Shown: piece after piece, positions 17,477-26,309 of the stretch | Position numbering within the stretch: position 1 is the stretch's first letter | How the letters are laid out: the number at the start of each line of letters is the position of its first letter | DNA from: Sedimentibacter saalensis | GTDB taxonomy: Bacteria; Bacillota; Clostridia; Tissierellales; Sedimentibacteraceae | Length of the DNA stretch: 64,000 bases | Assembly (NCBI RefSeq): GCF_007830175.1 | Contig: NZ_VLKH01000004.1 | Location: 248,001-312,000, forward strand | Reading direction: 5' to 3' | The notes under the pieces: generated by a model | What the model was told of the DNA's origin: nothing | The model's input: the letters and a program-made list of their open reading frames with translations, nothing else | Database searches by the model: none | Translations under genes and position numbers: made by a program

Positions 17477-17561
17477 ACTAACTCCTTACTTATTATCATG
17501 GAAATCATCATATGAGATTTTCTGACAAAATTAATAAATTCTGTAAACACATGTGATAAAG

Positions 17562-17589
17562 AAAGGGATAAACATGAGTTTATCCCTTT
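17562..17589 (-). terminator. Perfect 12-bp hairpin with T-rich minus-strand tail
   Basis: AAAGGGATAAAC and GTTTATCCCTTT flank a 4-base loop. On the minus strand it continues CTTTATC, a weak terminator tail upstream of the ABC exporter genes. Confidence 0.45.
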
Positions 17590-17802
17590 CACCCCTCTTT
17601 AATTATATAATTGCTCTGAGCTTCAAATATAATTTATGCGTACTAACGCTCATTCCTAATGCTTATTTCGGATTATAACATAAAATTCATCACTTTAAAG
17701 TGGGATGTAATAATTAATAGGGTTTATTGTAATAATTAACAATTTTTATTTTTACTATCATTTCGGCTGTATCTAAAGTATCAACCTACTGTAGTAGTCT
17801 TG

Positions 17803-17839
17803 GATTCCTGTAATGCCCTCTTGCGGCAATACAGGAATC
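17803..17839 (-). terminator. Long hairpin after the stalk-protein stop
   Basis: A 15-bp stem with one mismatch lies 6 bases past the stop codon of the stalk gene. There is no T-run on the minus strand, so it may be a transcript-stabilising hairpin or a weak terminator. Confidence 0.4.
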
Positions 17840-17844
17840 TATTG

Positions 17845-19062
17845 TTATTTGTAATTTCCCATTACAACATTGCTTATAACCCAGGAACCATTAATTTTTT
17901 CAACATCAAGTGTAATTTCCCTCTTTGCTGCAATTTCTCCTGAAGTCTTTTCCGCACTTGTGACTTCTATGATAAATCCTTTGATTTTGTATTTGCCGTC
18001 TGAAACTCTCTCGTAACTTTCAATATCTATTCTTTCAGGCCATGGACTTGAAACTGCTCTTCCAGGTGCTTCTGAAGGATTTTTGATCCATTTTTCAATA
18101 AGTTCTTTTGTTACAATTTTACCGTAATTTTCATTCATACTCTCCTTAAGCAATTCATCAGGAGCAAGAAGTGAAACCATCTTAAGCTTGCTACCAAAGC
18201 TTCGGACAATATTTTCAACATCAGCTGCTTCTTTGTTAAGTTCCTTGTCAATCAAATCATATTGAATTTTATTGATTTTGTCTTTTTCAAATTTGACCAC
18301 AACATTTGGATAGGTGATTGCTTGTGCCACAAAGTCCCCTTCTGCATATGTCAATGTAGCATGAACATATGCATTCATTGGTGAAACCTCTGTAATGCTG
18401 TCAACGTTAACGGAATAACCAGCTGTCTTTTTTTCTCCTGCAGAAATTAAGACATAAATGAAACCCTGGTCTTCCAGGAAATGCAGTCCTTTTATTTTGT
18501 AATTGTCTCTATGCCATTTTTGAATTTTTTCATTGCTTCCGTCAATTACAACTTCTTCATAGTCTATTGGCCTTTCAACAGTTATTAAATCATCTTCAAT
18601 ATCTATAATAACTGAACGAAGCTCATTGTCCCAGCTTACTTTTGCTCCCAGATTCTCTGCCACATAACGTACCGGTACAAATATTTCTTTTCCCGCCATT
18701 TGAGGCACAGCATCTATTTCCAGTGTTTCCATAAAAACAGACCCGCCTTGGTTTTTATGTACTTTCACATATTTTTTCCCTGATTCAAATACCAATTCAG
18801 TGTGTCCTTTGACAACAGTAATTTTTCCATCCTTTGATAAGCTCGCTTCTGCTCCAAGTTCTTCTCTTATGAAATCAATATCCACCAGAGTTCTGTTATT
18901 TTCTATAAAAGGATTCACTTCCATCTGAACCCACTGATTGTTCAACTTGATTCTAATGATACCGGCAGTATTTGCAGGCGCTCCATAAACTGTATTTGTT
19001 GTCAGTACTGCGCAGCATAATCCTGCTGCTACAACTTTTTTAAATTTATTTAAGTAATGCAT
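17845..19062 (-). CDS. Secreted stalk-domain (copper amine oxidase N-terminal-like) protein
   Basis: A 405-residue protein with a signal peptide (FKKVVAAGLCCAVLTTNTVYG, cleavage after about residue 27). Residues 30-150 contain a copper-amine-oxidase N-terminal-like stalk domain pair: NNRTLVDIDFIREELGAEAS, then IFVPVRYVAENLGAKVSWD. The rest (about 160-405) is an unrecognised extracytoplasmic region, ending in a Cystatin/NTF2-like alpha+beta stretch with YERVSDGKYKIKGFIIEV. Such domains are common in exported clostridial proteins and have no catalytic role. AGGAGG precedes the ATG. Function unknown. Confidence 0.82.
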   Translation of the reverse strand: MHYLNKFKKVVAAGLCCAVLTTNTVYGAPANTAGIIRIKLNNQWVQMEVNPFIENNRTLVDIDFIREELGAEASLSKDGKITVVKGHTELVFESGKKYVKVHKNQGGSVFMETLEIDAVPQMAGKEIFVPVRYVAENLGAKVSWDNELRSVIIDIEDDLITVERPIDYEEVVIDGSNEKIQKWHRDNYKIKGLHFLEDQGFIYVLISAGEKKTAGYSVNVDSITEVSPMNAYVHATLTYAEGDFVAQAITYPNVVVKFEKDKINKIQYDLIDKELNKEAADVENIVRSFGSKLKMVSLLAPDELLKESMNENYGKIVTKELIEKWIKNPSEAPGRAVSSPWPERIDIESYERVSDGKYKIKGFIIEVTSAEKTSGEIAAKREITLDVEKINGSWVISNVVMGNYK

Positions 19063-19187
19063 ACAGCCTCCTATTTTGTTTTTTACTTAGACGCATTTTA
19101 AGAATGTTTGTTCCATAATAATTCTCGTCTTTTTATTTTGTGCTTTTGTCTGATTAAAATTCATTACATAAAAAAAATTGATCCGCA

Positions 19188-19364
19188 TAGTATATAAAAA
19201 AGTTGCTCCGCAACTCCGCTAGGGGGACCTATGTCCCCCTTCGGCGCAAAAAATACTAACGTATTTTTTGCTGAGCACCCCCCTTGACGACAAGGGCGTC
19301 CCGCCCTTTGCAATCCCCGTTTTTTATATACTAGGAAAGAGAACTTTCCTTAGTATATAAAAAA
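19188..19364. repeat. Multi-hairpin element bounded by TAGTATATAAAAAA repeats
   Basis: Three copies of TAGTATATAAAAAA occur: 19188-19201 (+), 19320-19333 (-) and 19351-19364 (+). Between copies 1 and 2 lie consecutive perfect hairpins: AGTTGC/GCAACT (19201-19215), AGGGGGAC/GTCCCCCT (19221-19240), GCAAAAAATAC/GTATTTTTTGC (19246-19271), and overlapping CCCTTG/CAAGGG and CAAGGGCG/CGCCCTTTG (19281-19310). Copies 2 and 3 form a long stem extended by GGAAAG/CTTTCC (19334-19349). The block is much richer in GC than its surroundings and has no coding frame. It looks like a mobile or multicopy structured element rather than a single terminator. Confidence 0.7.
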
Positions 19365-19386
19365 GCTTGCTGAATTCAGCAAGCTT
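19359..19386 (-). terminator. Terminator of the ASCH gene
   Basis: The minus-strand stem AAAGCTTGCTG/CAGCAAGCTTT begins at the stop codon and is followed by TTTTTTATATACTA. The tail is one of the TAGTATATAAAAAA copies of the structured element. Confidence 0.85.
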
Positions 19387-19853
19387 TACTTATACACAAC
19401 TTCAAATTTTTCGCACACTACAAGCATGTTTTCATCAGCTTGTTTTCCTATGGCTTTTGCTTCCCTTGAAAAATAATCCCAGTGACAGTTTTTCCAGTAT
19501 CTTAAGGACTTGTCACCCTCTCCTTCGGTTCTTGCAAATTCTTCTGTAACATTTTTGAATGGTACAACTTCTATATTTGTTGTTTTAATGATGCATATTG
19601 CTTCTCCCTGCCAGTTAGTAATGATGCTGTGATCTCCCTTTTTGGGAAGCGAATCATTTTCAAATTCATATGAGTCAAACAAAGAAGCCGTTGCTTTCTT
19701 AGTTCCTTCTAAAACAAGCTGTGCAAGTTCATGTGCATCCTGTTCATTGTCGCAGAAATACCAAGCGCTGTATGTTTTGTCTGTTTGTTTTTCATCTTCA
19801 CCCAGTGAAAGAATATAATCTTTCCACATTTTTATTACTGATTCTTTTTCCAT
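19386..19853 (-). CDS. ASCH domain-containing protein
   Basis: A 155-residue ASCH-domain protein. It shows AWYFCDNEQDAHELAQLVLEGTKKATAS, LPKKGDHSIITNWQGEAICIIKTT and EGEGDKSLRYWKNCHWDYF, the standard ASCH pattern with the GxKxxT RNA-binding-type loop. ASCH proteins are PUA-like. Most are uncharacterised, and one group hydrolyses N4-acetylcytidine. ATG 19853 is chosen because GGGGAT precedes it, only 8 bases after the DUF3841 gene; the longer frame would overlap that gene. The two genes form an operon. Confidence 0.88.
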   Translation of the reverse strand: MEKESVIKMWKDYILSLGEDEKQTDKTYSAWYFCDNEQDAHELAQLVLEGTKKATASLFDSYEFENDSLPKKGDHSIITNWQGEAICIIKTTNIEVVPFKNVTEEFARTEGEGDKSLRYWKNCHWDYFSREAKAIGKQADENMLVVCEKFEVVYK

Positions 19854-19861
19854 ATTATCCC

Positions 19862-20452
19862 CTATACTTTTAAAATTTCCTTTACCATGTCTGATCTGAT
19901 TTCCCATATGTTGGCCTGAATCCTGAACTTATCCCAGACGTCAGTTTCAAAAACCCTCATCCAGCTGTCCATAACCCTTTTTCTTTCTTCAGGATAAAAG
20001 TGAGCTGTTTTTTCATCTACAAAAGAAAAGGAATTTTTGTATCCCTTGCTTTCTATGTCTCTGGCATATTCATTCTCGTCATTTTCATCCTTTGGCACAT
20101 AGTGGTGATTGAGAACATAATCCCACTTCAAACCGTCAAAATATATTATTTCAGATCTGTCAACCTCAAGCACATACACAACCTGATCTATTGTGGGGCG
20201 AAGCATGTATTCTTCGCTTATGGAGCACCATACGGGGAACTCCACATCTTCCGGCTTTGGAACAATTTTTTGTGCAGCCTCAACAAACCACATGTACAAA
20301 TATATGATGTGATCTGAAATTAAGTCGAATTTTTCAACCAGGTTTTCTCTTGTAATCCTTACTACCCCGTTTTTTTCAAGTTCCTGAAGGCTTCTTATGT
20401 CCTGTCTGGTCCAGAGAGTAACCTTTCCTGAATCTTTAATAATATTCTCCAT
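19862..20452 (-). CDS. DUF3841 domain-containing protein
   Basis: A 196-residue protein matching DUF3841. It begins VTLWTRQDIRSLQELEKNGVVRI, contains FPVWCSISEEYMLRP, and has a Tyr/Asp-rich middle (VDRSEIIYFDGLKWDYVLNHHY). There is no membrane segment. The function of the family is unknown. GGGGGT precedes the ATG. It is the first of two genes, with the ASCH gene 8 bases downstream. Confidence 0.82.
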   Translation of the reverse strand: MENIIKDSGKVTLWTRQDIRSLQELEKNGVVRITRENLVEKFDLISDHIIYLYMWFVEAAQKIVPKPEDVEFPVWCSISEEYMLRPTIDQVVYVLEVDRSEIIYFDGLKWDYVLNHHYVPKDENDENEYARDIESKGYKNSFSFVDEKTAHFYPEERKRVMDSWMRVFETDVWDKFRIQANIWEIRSDMVKEILKV

Positions 20453-20477
20453 TTTACCCCCACAGTCAATTATTTAA

Positions 20478-21782
20478 TCAGTTGTAATTTACCTTGCTTT
20501 TTCCTGTACCTCTCACAAGAATCCTGTCCTTAACCCTCTGGACATTTTTAAGTACAGCCTCTGTATCTTTCACTAACTTTCCGTCAAACTTTAAAAATTC
20601 CCCCTGAACCATGGTGTGTACAATGTTCTCAGGATTTGAGCTATAAATTATGGAAGTAAGCGGATCATACACAGGAAATGTGTTGACTTTGTTTAAATTC
20701 CAAAACACAAGATCAGCTTCACAACCTTCCTTGATTCTGCCCGTATTAAATTTTAATGCACTGTGGCCGTTCATTAAGCCCTTCCATATTTCAGCAGTCG
20801 TGAAATTTTCTGCATCACTTGTGGCATTCTTTCCGTTCAATGCAAAAATTCTTGCCTGTTCCAGCGGATTTAATGTATTTGAGCTTGCTGCCCCGTCTGT
20901 GCCGAATGTATAGTTCAGATTATCTTTAAGTTCGTATATATTTCCATTCCCCATGCTTAACTTCAAATAAGTCTTGGGACAAAATGAAAAATAGGCATTT
21001 TCATTTATATATTTTAAATCATCACTTGTTGTCCAAAGACCATGAGCAATTATAACATCCACATCAAATCCTCCGCTTTCATAAAGGACCTGCATCGGAG
21101 TTTTTCCTGTAAGTTTAATGCTGTCCTGAACCTGATCAAGAGTTTCTGAAACGTGCAGGTGTATTCCAACACCCAGTTTTTTTGCAGAATTTATAATTTC
21201 AGTCAGTATTTCTCCAGGGCATGTGTATGGTGCGTGAGGACCTAATCTTAAATGGATTCTTGAATTTGTATTTTTGTATTTTTCAACAAATTCCTCTGCT
21301 CTTGTAAGCTGTTCCCTGTAATCATCTGCAAGTCCGAAAATGGTTGGAGCTATGTCTGCCCTTATTCCGGAGTCCAAGACTGCCTTAAACACCGATTCCT
21401 GATTGAAATAATGGTCTGCAAATGCAGTGACGCCGCAGTCTATCATCTCAAGAGAAGCAAGCATGGCTCCCCAGTACACATCCTCTGCTTCAAGCTTGCT
21501 TTCATAAGGAAATATTTTTTCATTAAACCACCTGTCTATTGATATGTCTTCAGCAATTCCTTTCATTATGCTCATGGGAGAATGTGTGTGAAGGTTCACA
21601 AGACCAGGCGTTATGTAAAGATTAGAACAGTCCACAGTTTCATAATCACTGAAATCTTTTTGAATAAATGAAGAAATTTTTTCAATTTTTCCATCTGAAA
21701 TCAACATGTCGGATACTTCATGGACATTACCGCTTTCGTCTATTATTCTTCCGTTCTTAAGCAATATTTTTTTTGAGTTCAT
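20478..21782 (-). CDS. Amidohydrolase of the MtaD/TrzN/AtzB (S-adenosylhomocysteine deaminase-like) group
   Basis: A 434-residue amidohydrolase. The metal ligands are visible in LHTHSPM (HxH), HLHVSETLDQ, IIAHGLW and FGTDGAASSN (final Asp). The family includes methylthioadenosine/S-adenosylhomocysteine deaminases, guanine deaminase-like and chlorohydrolase enzymes, which remove an amino or halogen group from a heteroaromatic ring. AGAGGTGG precedes ATG 21782. It is a second member of this group in the window, besides the one at 37530. The substrate cannot be read from the sequence; adenosine-type deamination is most likely. Confidence 0.88.
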   Translation of the reverse strand: MNSKKILLKNGRIIDESGNVHEVSDMLISDGKIEKISSFIQKDFSDYETVDCSNLYITPGLVNLHTHSPMSIMKGIAEDISIDRWFNEKIFPYESKLEAEDVYWGAMLASLEMIDCGVTAFADHYFNQESVFKAVLDSGIRADIAPTIFGLADDYREQLTRAEEFVEKYKNTNSRIHLRLGPHAPYTCPGEILTEIINSAKKLGVGIHLHVSETLDQVQDSIKLTGKTPMQVLYESGGFDVDVIIAHGLWTTSDDLKYINENAYFSFCPKTYLKLSMGNGNIYELKDNLNYTFGTDGAASSNTLNPLEQARIFALNGKNATSDAENFTTAEIWKGLMNGHSALKFNTGRIKEGCEADLVFWNLNKVNTFPVYDPLTSIIYSSNPENIVHTMVQGEFLKFDGKLVKDTEAVLKNVQRVKDRILVRGTGKSKVNYN

Positions 21783-21820
21783 TTTCCACCTCTTATATGA
21801 AATCTTACTGCAAACATAAA

Positions 21821-23521
21821 TTATCTTTTACTTTCAACATAAACAACACCCACATTTGTTATGTATGTCAATGAGCTTCTTCCGCTTATGTTGTTTAAAA
21901 CTCTGTTCAGCGTTTTTTTAAGGCTGTCCATGGTATAATCGCTGCTTGTCCTGAAGGTTACATAATCATATTTTTTTATATTTTCTAATATATAATCATA
22001 TATATTATCTTTTTCAACATATTTTCCCATGTAATTGTAGTATTCGTATTGTTCTGAAGTTCCTCTTTCCAATTCGCCGAAGTTATCGTCAGTTATGTAG
22101 TATGAATCTTCCTGCAAATACTGGTCTGAAATAGCCATGGGTATGTTTATGTGGGAATTTGCCATTTCTTCCTTGTCATTGTTTGTAACGTCCACATCAT
22201 ACCATTTGTCATTTATTCTCACCCTGTTCCAGGCATGCCCTACTCCGTCCAGTTCTCCTGTAACAATTATGCAGTCGATTCCTGCTCTATCGCACAAAAG
22301 CTTGAATGCTTCGGAATAACCTTCGCATACTGCTATTCCTTCAATTAGTGCTCCATAAGCATTGAATGAATTATAATATTTTTCATCAACTTTTCCATAT
22401 TTAATAAGCTGATCTGCAGCCTCTTTGTCATATTCTATACTGCTCACCAGATAATTGTTAATAGCGATTTCTCTTTCAATATATGACATTCCGGGCTTTA
22501 ATATTTCCCCGGCAATTTCCTCAACTTTTTCTTTCACTGCATCCTGAATAACCTTCTTTTCTTCCAGGTCATAAGTATAGTTAACTGTAAGCAGTTGACT
22601 TACATCATTGTAAACAAATGAATCAACCCCAAGAATGAGAGGATTTTGAATGTTAGCTGACAATATGAAGTCTTTTAATGATTCTACCCTTTCATTTCTT
22701 GTGTCTTTCTCGTCAAACAGTTTGTGGCCGTTCAAGTTTATGATGTATTTACCTTTTATCATCTGAGAGGCAATGTACTGTTCGTCAGGAGAAAAAGAAG
22801 TTACAGTAAAACCGTCAATTTCATTTATGAGCACATGGTCCTTATCATTTACAAGCCTTGCTGAAATCCTTTTTTCTTCATCAGCTACCCTGTTTACAAT
22901 TGCCGATGCTTCAGCCCTTGTAATAAAGCTGTCCGGATTAAATGTTCCGTATTTGTCACTTCCTGCAACAATACCTGAATTATAAAGAGTGAAGATTTCT
23001 TCATGGTACAATGTGTCTTTATCTACATCGGGAATGGATGTTATGTTGTTTATATTATATAGATTTTCTTTTCCGAGTGTGTTGCAAAAAACATATGCAA
23101 CTTCAGCCCTTGAAGCAATTTTCTCAAAATCCCTGAATTCTCCTTCCATCATCAGTCCGTTTTCTACTGCATAGTCAACATACGGCTGGTACCATGGACC
23201 GGTGATGTTATTATTTTCAATTGGCGAAGAATTGCCATTATATATGTTGTTTACTCTTGCTGCCAGCGTTATGGCTTCTGCCAGTGTTAAATTTCCGTAG
23301 GGGTCAAATGTGTTAGTTTCTTTTCCCTTTAACAGTCCTGTTTCAAAGGAACTGATAACATCTTCCTTAAACCAGTCTGTATCTTTAATATCTGTAAAAT
23401 TTCCTGTATATTCATTAACCTTTGTAAAATTTGATACTTCAGCAAATGCATTGACTGGACATGCTGTTAATACAAATGCTGAAATCAGTGTAATTTTTAT
23501 TATTTTTAATATTGTTTTCAT
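21821..23521 (-). CDS. SLH-domain transglutaminase-like surface protein
   Basis: A 566-residue exported protein with a signal peptide (residues 1-27, ending NAFAE). Three S-layer-homology repeats follow at about 40-225 (FTDIKDTDWF, GPWYQPYVDYAVENGLM, SGIVAGSDKYGTFNPDSFITRAEA), and a transglutaminase-like core occupies the C-terminal half. The papain-like triad is intact: Cys399 in AVCEGYSEAF, His in GVGHAWNRV and Asp in WYDVDVTN. The SLH repeats bind pyruvylated wall polymer, so this enzyme sits on the cell surface and may act as a protease or crosslinker. AAAGGGA precedes the ATG. Confidence 0.92.
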   Translation of the reverse strand: MKTILKIIKITLISAFVLTACPVNAFAEVSNFTKVNEYTGNFTDIKDTDWFKEDVISSFETGLLKGKETNTFDPYGNLTLAEAITLAARVNNIYNGNSSPIENNNITGPWYQPYVDYAVENGLMMEGEFRDFEKIASRAEVAYVFCNTLGKENLYNINNITSIPDVDKDTLYHEEIFTLYNSGIVAGSDKYGTFNPDSFITRAEASAIVNRVADEEKRISARLVNDKDHVLINEIDGFTVTSFSPDEQYIASQMIKGKYIINLNGHKLFDEKDTRNERVESLKDFILSANIQNPLILGVDSFVYNDVSQLLTVNYTYDLEEKKVIQDAVKEKVEEIAGEILKPGMSYIEREIAINNYLVSSIEYDKEAADQLIKYGKVDEKYYNSFNAYGALIEGIAVCEGYSEAFKLLCDRAGIDCIIVTGELDGVGHAWNRVRINDKWYDVDVTNNDKEEMANSHINIPMAISDQYLQEDSYYITDDNFGELERGTSEQYEYYNYMGKYVEKDNIYDYILENIKKYDYVTFRTSSDYTMDSLKKTLNRVLNNISGRSSLTYITNVGVVYVESKR

Positions 23522-23605
23522 CGGTCCCTTTCTTCTTTACTAGTAGTATTAGAAAAAATTATACCATATTTATGTTGAAATGGAAATACGAAATTAACTC
23601 ATCCA

Positions 23606-24844
23606 TTATGCAAAATGATTCATAATTTTTTCCCATGCATCTTGTGTTTCCTTAAACTTAATGAAATGTTTTTTTGCATTTTTATTATATTTATCTAATT
23701 CTCCCAATATGCTCATGAATTCAGGGTGTTGAAAATAATCGCAGATTTTCGGCAATGTTTCTTCAAGTTTTTTGTGCATGTCCTTCATTGTTTCTTCATA
23801 AATTTCTGGTTGTGTGATGTAGACAAGAAGAGGCTTGTACCTTACCCATCCAATGCATGCTTTATAAAAACGTTCTATAATTTTTTCATTGTTTGCTTCA
23901 ATAAATTTAAGCTTTGTAGGAAGTACCCCGGATAAAAGGCTGTTATAGGTAGAAAACCCGTCGTGAAATGTGTAGCATGGCACTTTTAGAACTTTCCTGC
24001 CACTTAAGCATGTGCTTAAAAATGTGTCCTCGCCCCTAGCTCCGGGAGGATTGTAAAATGGATAAACTCTTTTAGGATTTTTAAGATTAATGCACAGGTT
24101 TGCTCCTGAAATAAACTTAGTTTTTTTTGATTCTTCAACTTCAACGGCTTCATTGCTTGTCAATATGCCTGTGTCGGCATATGTTACGCCTCCGTTGTTC
24201 ATAACACTTATAATTTTATCCCAGTTTATGATATCGTTGCTTATTGCTTCAATAAAAGTTCTAAAGTCATTTTCGGACATTTTTTCATTGAAACTCAAAT
24301 GTGGAATTGGAGAAATGTACCCGCAGTGGTTGCCATGAGTTATATCTGCACTTTCAATATTTGCAAGATGGGTACTCAGTACATGCTGACCTCCCCATAT
24401 GGCTGAATTCTTTGTATTTGTAACAGCCAGCGGATATTCATCATCATCTAAAAATATCAAATAATCAATCTTGTTTTTTAAAGCATAATATAAAATAGAA
24501 TTACGCTTTGCTGCATAGCCCTTACCGAATATGAGCGCAGCTTCCTCTGCAGTGATTATATTTTCTCTGTTTAAATATTCTATTTCTTCTTTTATACATG
24601 CACTGCCTATAAAAGTGCTGCTGTCAATTTGTTCTGCAAGTTCAGGATGAATGTTTGTATAATCTGAAACACTGGTTTTATTGTAGTTAAGATCGTATGC
24701 AACAAACAAGTTCAAATTGATATTTGCATTTTCAACAAGTCCTGATTCATTCCAATTGTAGATGTATGTCCTCAACACCTTTTGAAAGCTCTTTCTTCCT
24801 GTGGCAAAACCAATTCCCACTTTAATATTTTTACCTTTTTCCAT
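23606..24844 (-). CDS. Glycosyltransferase-like protein (GT-A fold), unrecognised family
   Basis: A 412-residue soluble protein without a signal peptide. The pattern suggests a GT-A glycosyltransferase: an early IKVGIGFATGR strand, a DxD-like acidic cluster YLIFLDDDEYP near residue 128, and a later ARGEDTFLSTCL stretch, as in acceptor-binding loops. The C-terminal 90 residues are helical and charged. AAAGGAGG precedes ATG 24844. No close family name is recognised. It stands alone between an SLH protein and a divergent dehydrogenase, so modification of a surface polymer is possible. Confidence 0.55.
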   Translation of the reverse strand: MEKGKNIKVGIGFATGRKSFQKVLRTYIYNWNESGLVENANINLNLFVAYDLNYNKTSVSDYTNIHPELAEQIDSSTFIGSACIKEEIEYLNRENIITAEEAALIFGKGYAAKRNSILYYALKNKIDYLIFLDDDEYPLAVTNTKNSAIWGGQHVLSTHLANIESADITHGNHCGYISPIPHLSFNEKMSENDFRTFIEAISNDIINWDKIISVMNNGGVTYADTGILTSNEAVEVEESKKTKFISGANLCINLKNPKRVYPFYNPPGARGEDTFLSTCLSGRKVLKVPCYTFHDGFSTYNSLLSGVLPTKLKFIEANNEKIIERFYKACIGWVRYKPLLVYITQPEIYEETMKDMHKKLEETLPKICDYFQHPEFMSILGELDKYNKNAKKHFIKFKETQDAWEKIMNHFA

Positions 24845-25149
24845 TGTTCCTCCTTTAAAATAAAATAATACAAACAGGACTAAAGTAATCCTGAATTTGA
24901 ATTTTATTTTTTTATTATTTATTGTAAAACTTCAGCTTGTCATATTATATGGATAATTAAAGATAGATTGTAAGAAATGAAATTTATGAATATTCATATC
25001 GATATTATTATATCTATTTTACATTATTTTACTTTGATTGTCAAATTGACAAGATTGTATATCTATTGCTGTATAACAAAATATTATTAATCATTTCTTT
25101 GAATATTAAATATTACCATGGCAAGACTACTAAAAAAGTGGAGGAAATT
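24845..25149. other. Divergent intergenic region with a perfect inverted repeat
   Basis: AT-rich, with no gene seen. It holds TTGTCA-AAT-TGACAA (25038-25052), an inverted repeat about 100 bases before the dehydrogenase start. Its right arm contains a TTGACA (25046-25051), and TATAAC follows at 25072-25077 after a long 20-base spacer, so the promoter is uncertain. Confidence 0.45.
25038..25052. promoter_or_regulatory. Perfect inverted repeat upstream of the alcohol dehydrogenase gene
   Basis: TTGTCA and TGACAA flank AAT, a 15-base candidate operator overlapping a possible -35 element. Confidence 0.4.
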
Positions 25150-26280
25150 ATGAAAGCAATAGTATATGACGGAATTCAGGATGTAAAAGTAAAAAATGTA
25201 AATGATCCTTCCATAGAAAAAGCAGACGACATTGTAATAAAGGTAACTTCTACAGCCATATGCGGTTCGGATCTTCATCTGGTTCACGGCATGATACCAA
25301 ACATGCCAAAGGGCTTTGTGCTGGGACATGAAACAATGGGAATAGTAGTAGAAGCAGGAAAAGATGTTACAAAGGTAAAAAAAGGCGACAGGGTAGTTGT
25401 TCCGTTTCCTATAGCCTGTGGCCACTGCTGGTACTGCGAGCATGATTTGTTCAGCCAGTGCGACAATTCAAACCCTAACGGTGAAAATGCAGGAATATTC
25501 GGTTACAGCCATACATTTGGAGGATATGACGGAGGTCAGGCAGAACTCCTTAGAGTACCTTATGCAAATGTGGGTCCGGTGGTTATACCTGAATCTCTTA
25601 CTGACGAACAATCTTTGTTCCTTACGGATATTCTTCCCACTTCTTTGTGGGGTGTGGATATTGGAGGCGTCAAAACGGGAGATACGGTTGTAGTCCTTGG
25701 TTGCGGTCCTGTTGGCCTCTTGTCCATAAAATGGTCCATAAAAAAGGGAGCCAAGCGAATAATTGCAGTTGACCGAGTTGGCTACCGCTTAAAGCATGCC
25801 CATGACAATTATGGAGTTGAAGTTTTAAACTTTGAGGAATATGACAACACAGGAGAATATATTAAGGAACTAACTCACGGCGGTGCCGACGTGGTTCTGG
25901 ACTGCGTGGGAATGGACGGAAAAATGTCAACGTTTGAAAAAATTGAAACAGCACTTAAACTCCAGGGCGGCTCCAAATCTGCAATAGAAATCGCAACCCA
26001 GGCCGTGCGCAAGGGAGGAACTGTCGTCCTTGTTGGAGTTTACGGAAGCAGGTACAATTTATTTCCTCTTGGAGACTTTTTTTCAAGAAACATTACCCTC
26101 AAGATGGGCCAGTGTCCGGCTCAGGCATATGTGGAACCAATTCTTGAAATGTTAAAGACAAACCAGTTTGATGCAACGGATATAATCACCCACCGTCTTA
26201 CTCTTGATCAAGGCAAACACGCCTATGAAATATTCGACAAAAAAGAAGATGAATGCATTAAAGTTATTTTAAAACCATAA
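25150..26280 (+). CDS. Zinc-dependent alcohol dehydrogenase (formaldehyde-dehydrogenase-like)
   Basis: A 376-residue medium-chain dehydrogenase. The catalytic zinc site is ICGSDLH (Cys38), with GHE following in FVLGHETMG. The structural zinc site is the four-cysteine CGHCWYCEHDLFSQC. The Rossmann NAD motif is VVLGCGPVGLLSIK. The long insert after the structural zinc lobe resembles glutathione-independent formaldehyde dehydrogenases and related polyol/threonine dehydrogenases. ATG 25150 is chosen because GTGGAGGAAA lies just upstream; a longer frame from 25066 has no ribosome site and unusual N-terminal composition. Probably NAD(P)-dependent oxidation or reduction of an alcohol or aldehyde. 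Confidence 0.9.
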   Translation: MKAIVYDGIQDVKVKNVNDPSIEKADDIVIKVTSTAICGSDLHLVHGMIPNMPKGFVLGHETMGIVVEAGKDVTKVKKGDRVVVPFPIACGHCWYCEHDLFSQCDNSNPNGENAGIFGYSHTFGGYDGGQAELLRVPYANVGPVVIPESLTDEQSLFLTDILPTSLWGVDIGGVKTGDTVVVLGCGPVGLLSIKWSIKKGAKRIIAVDRVGYRLKHAHDNYGVEVLNFEEYDNTGEYIKELTHGGADVVLDCVGMDGKMSTFEKIETALKLQGGSKSAIEIATQAVRKGGTVVLVGVYGSRYNLFPLGDFFSRNITLKMGQCPAQAYVEPILEMLKTNQFDATDIITHRLTLDQGKHAYEIFDKKEDECIKVILKP

Positions 26281-26309
26281 AAATTGCTGCACCATTGGTG
26301 CAGCAATTT
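26281..26309. terminator. Bidirectional terminator between dehydrogenase and nucleoid protein genes
   Basis: AAATTGCTGCACC and GGTGCAGCAATTT form a perfect stem shared by the convergent genes. The minus strand tail is TTTTTATGG. Confidence 0.75.

Larger units (their letters stand above)
17477..17844. other. 368-base intergenic region with two strong hairpins
   Basis: No gene is seen. It holds a perfect 12-bp stem at 17562-17589 (AAAGGGATAAAC, ATGA loop) with a TTTCTTT tail on the minus strand, and a 15-bp stem with one mismatch at 17803-17839 (GATTCCTGTAATGCC against GGCAATACAGGAATC) just after the stalk-protein stop. Both probably end minus-strand transcription from the stalk gene. The ABC promoter must also lie here but is not clear. 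Confidence 0.6.

Noticed and set aside
25066-25149. Longer alcohol dehydrogenase start at 25066
   Set aside because: It lacks a ribosome site and covers the AT-rich promoter region; ATG 25150 has GGAGGAAA upstream and the family N-terminus.
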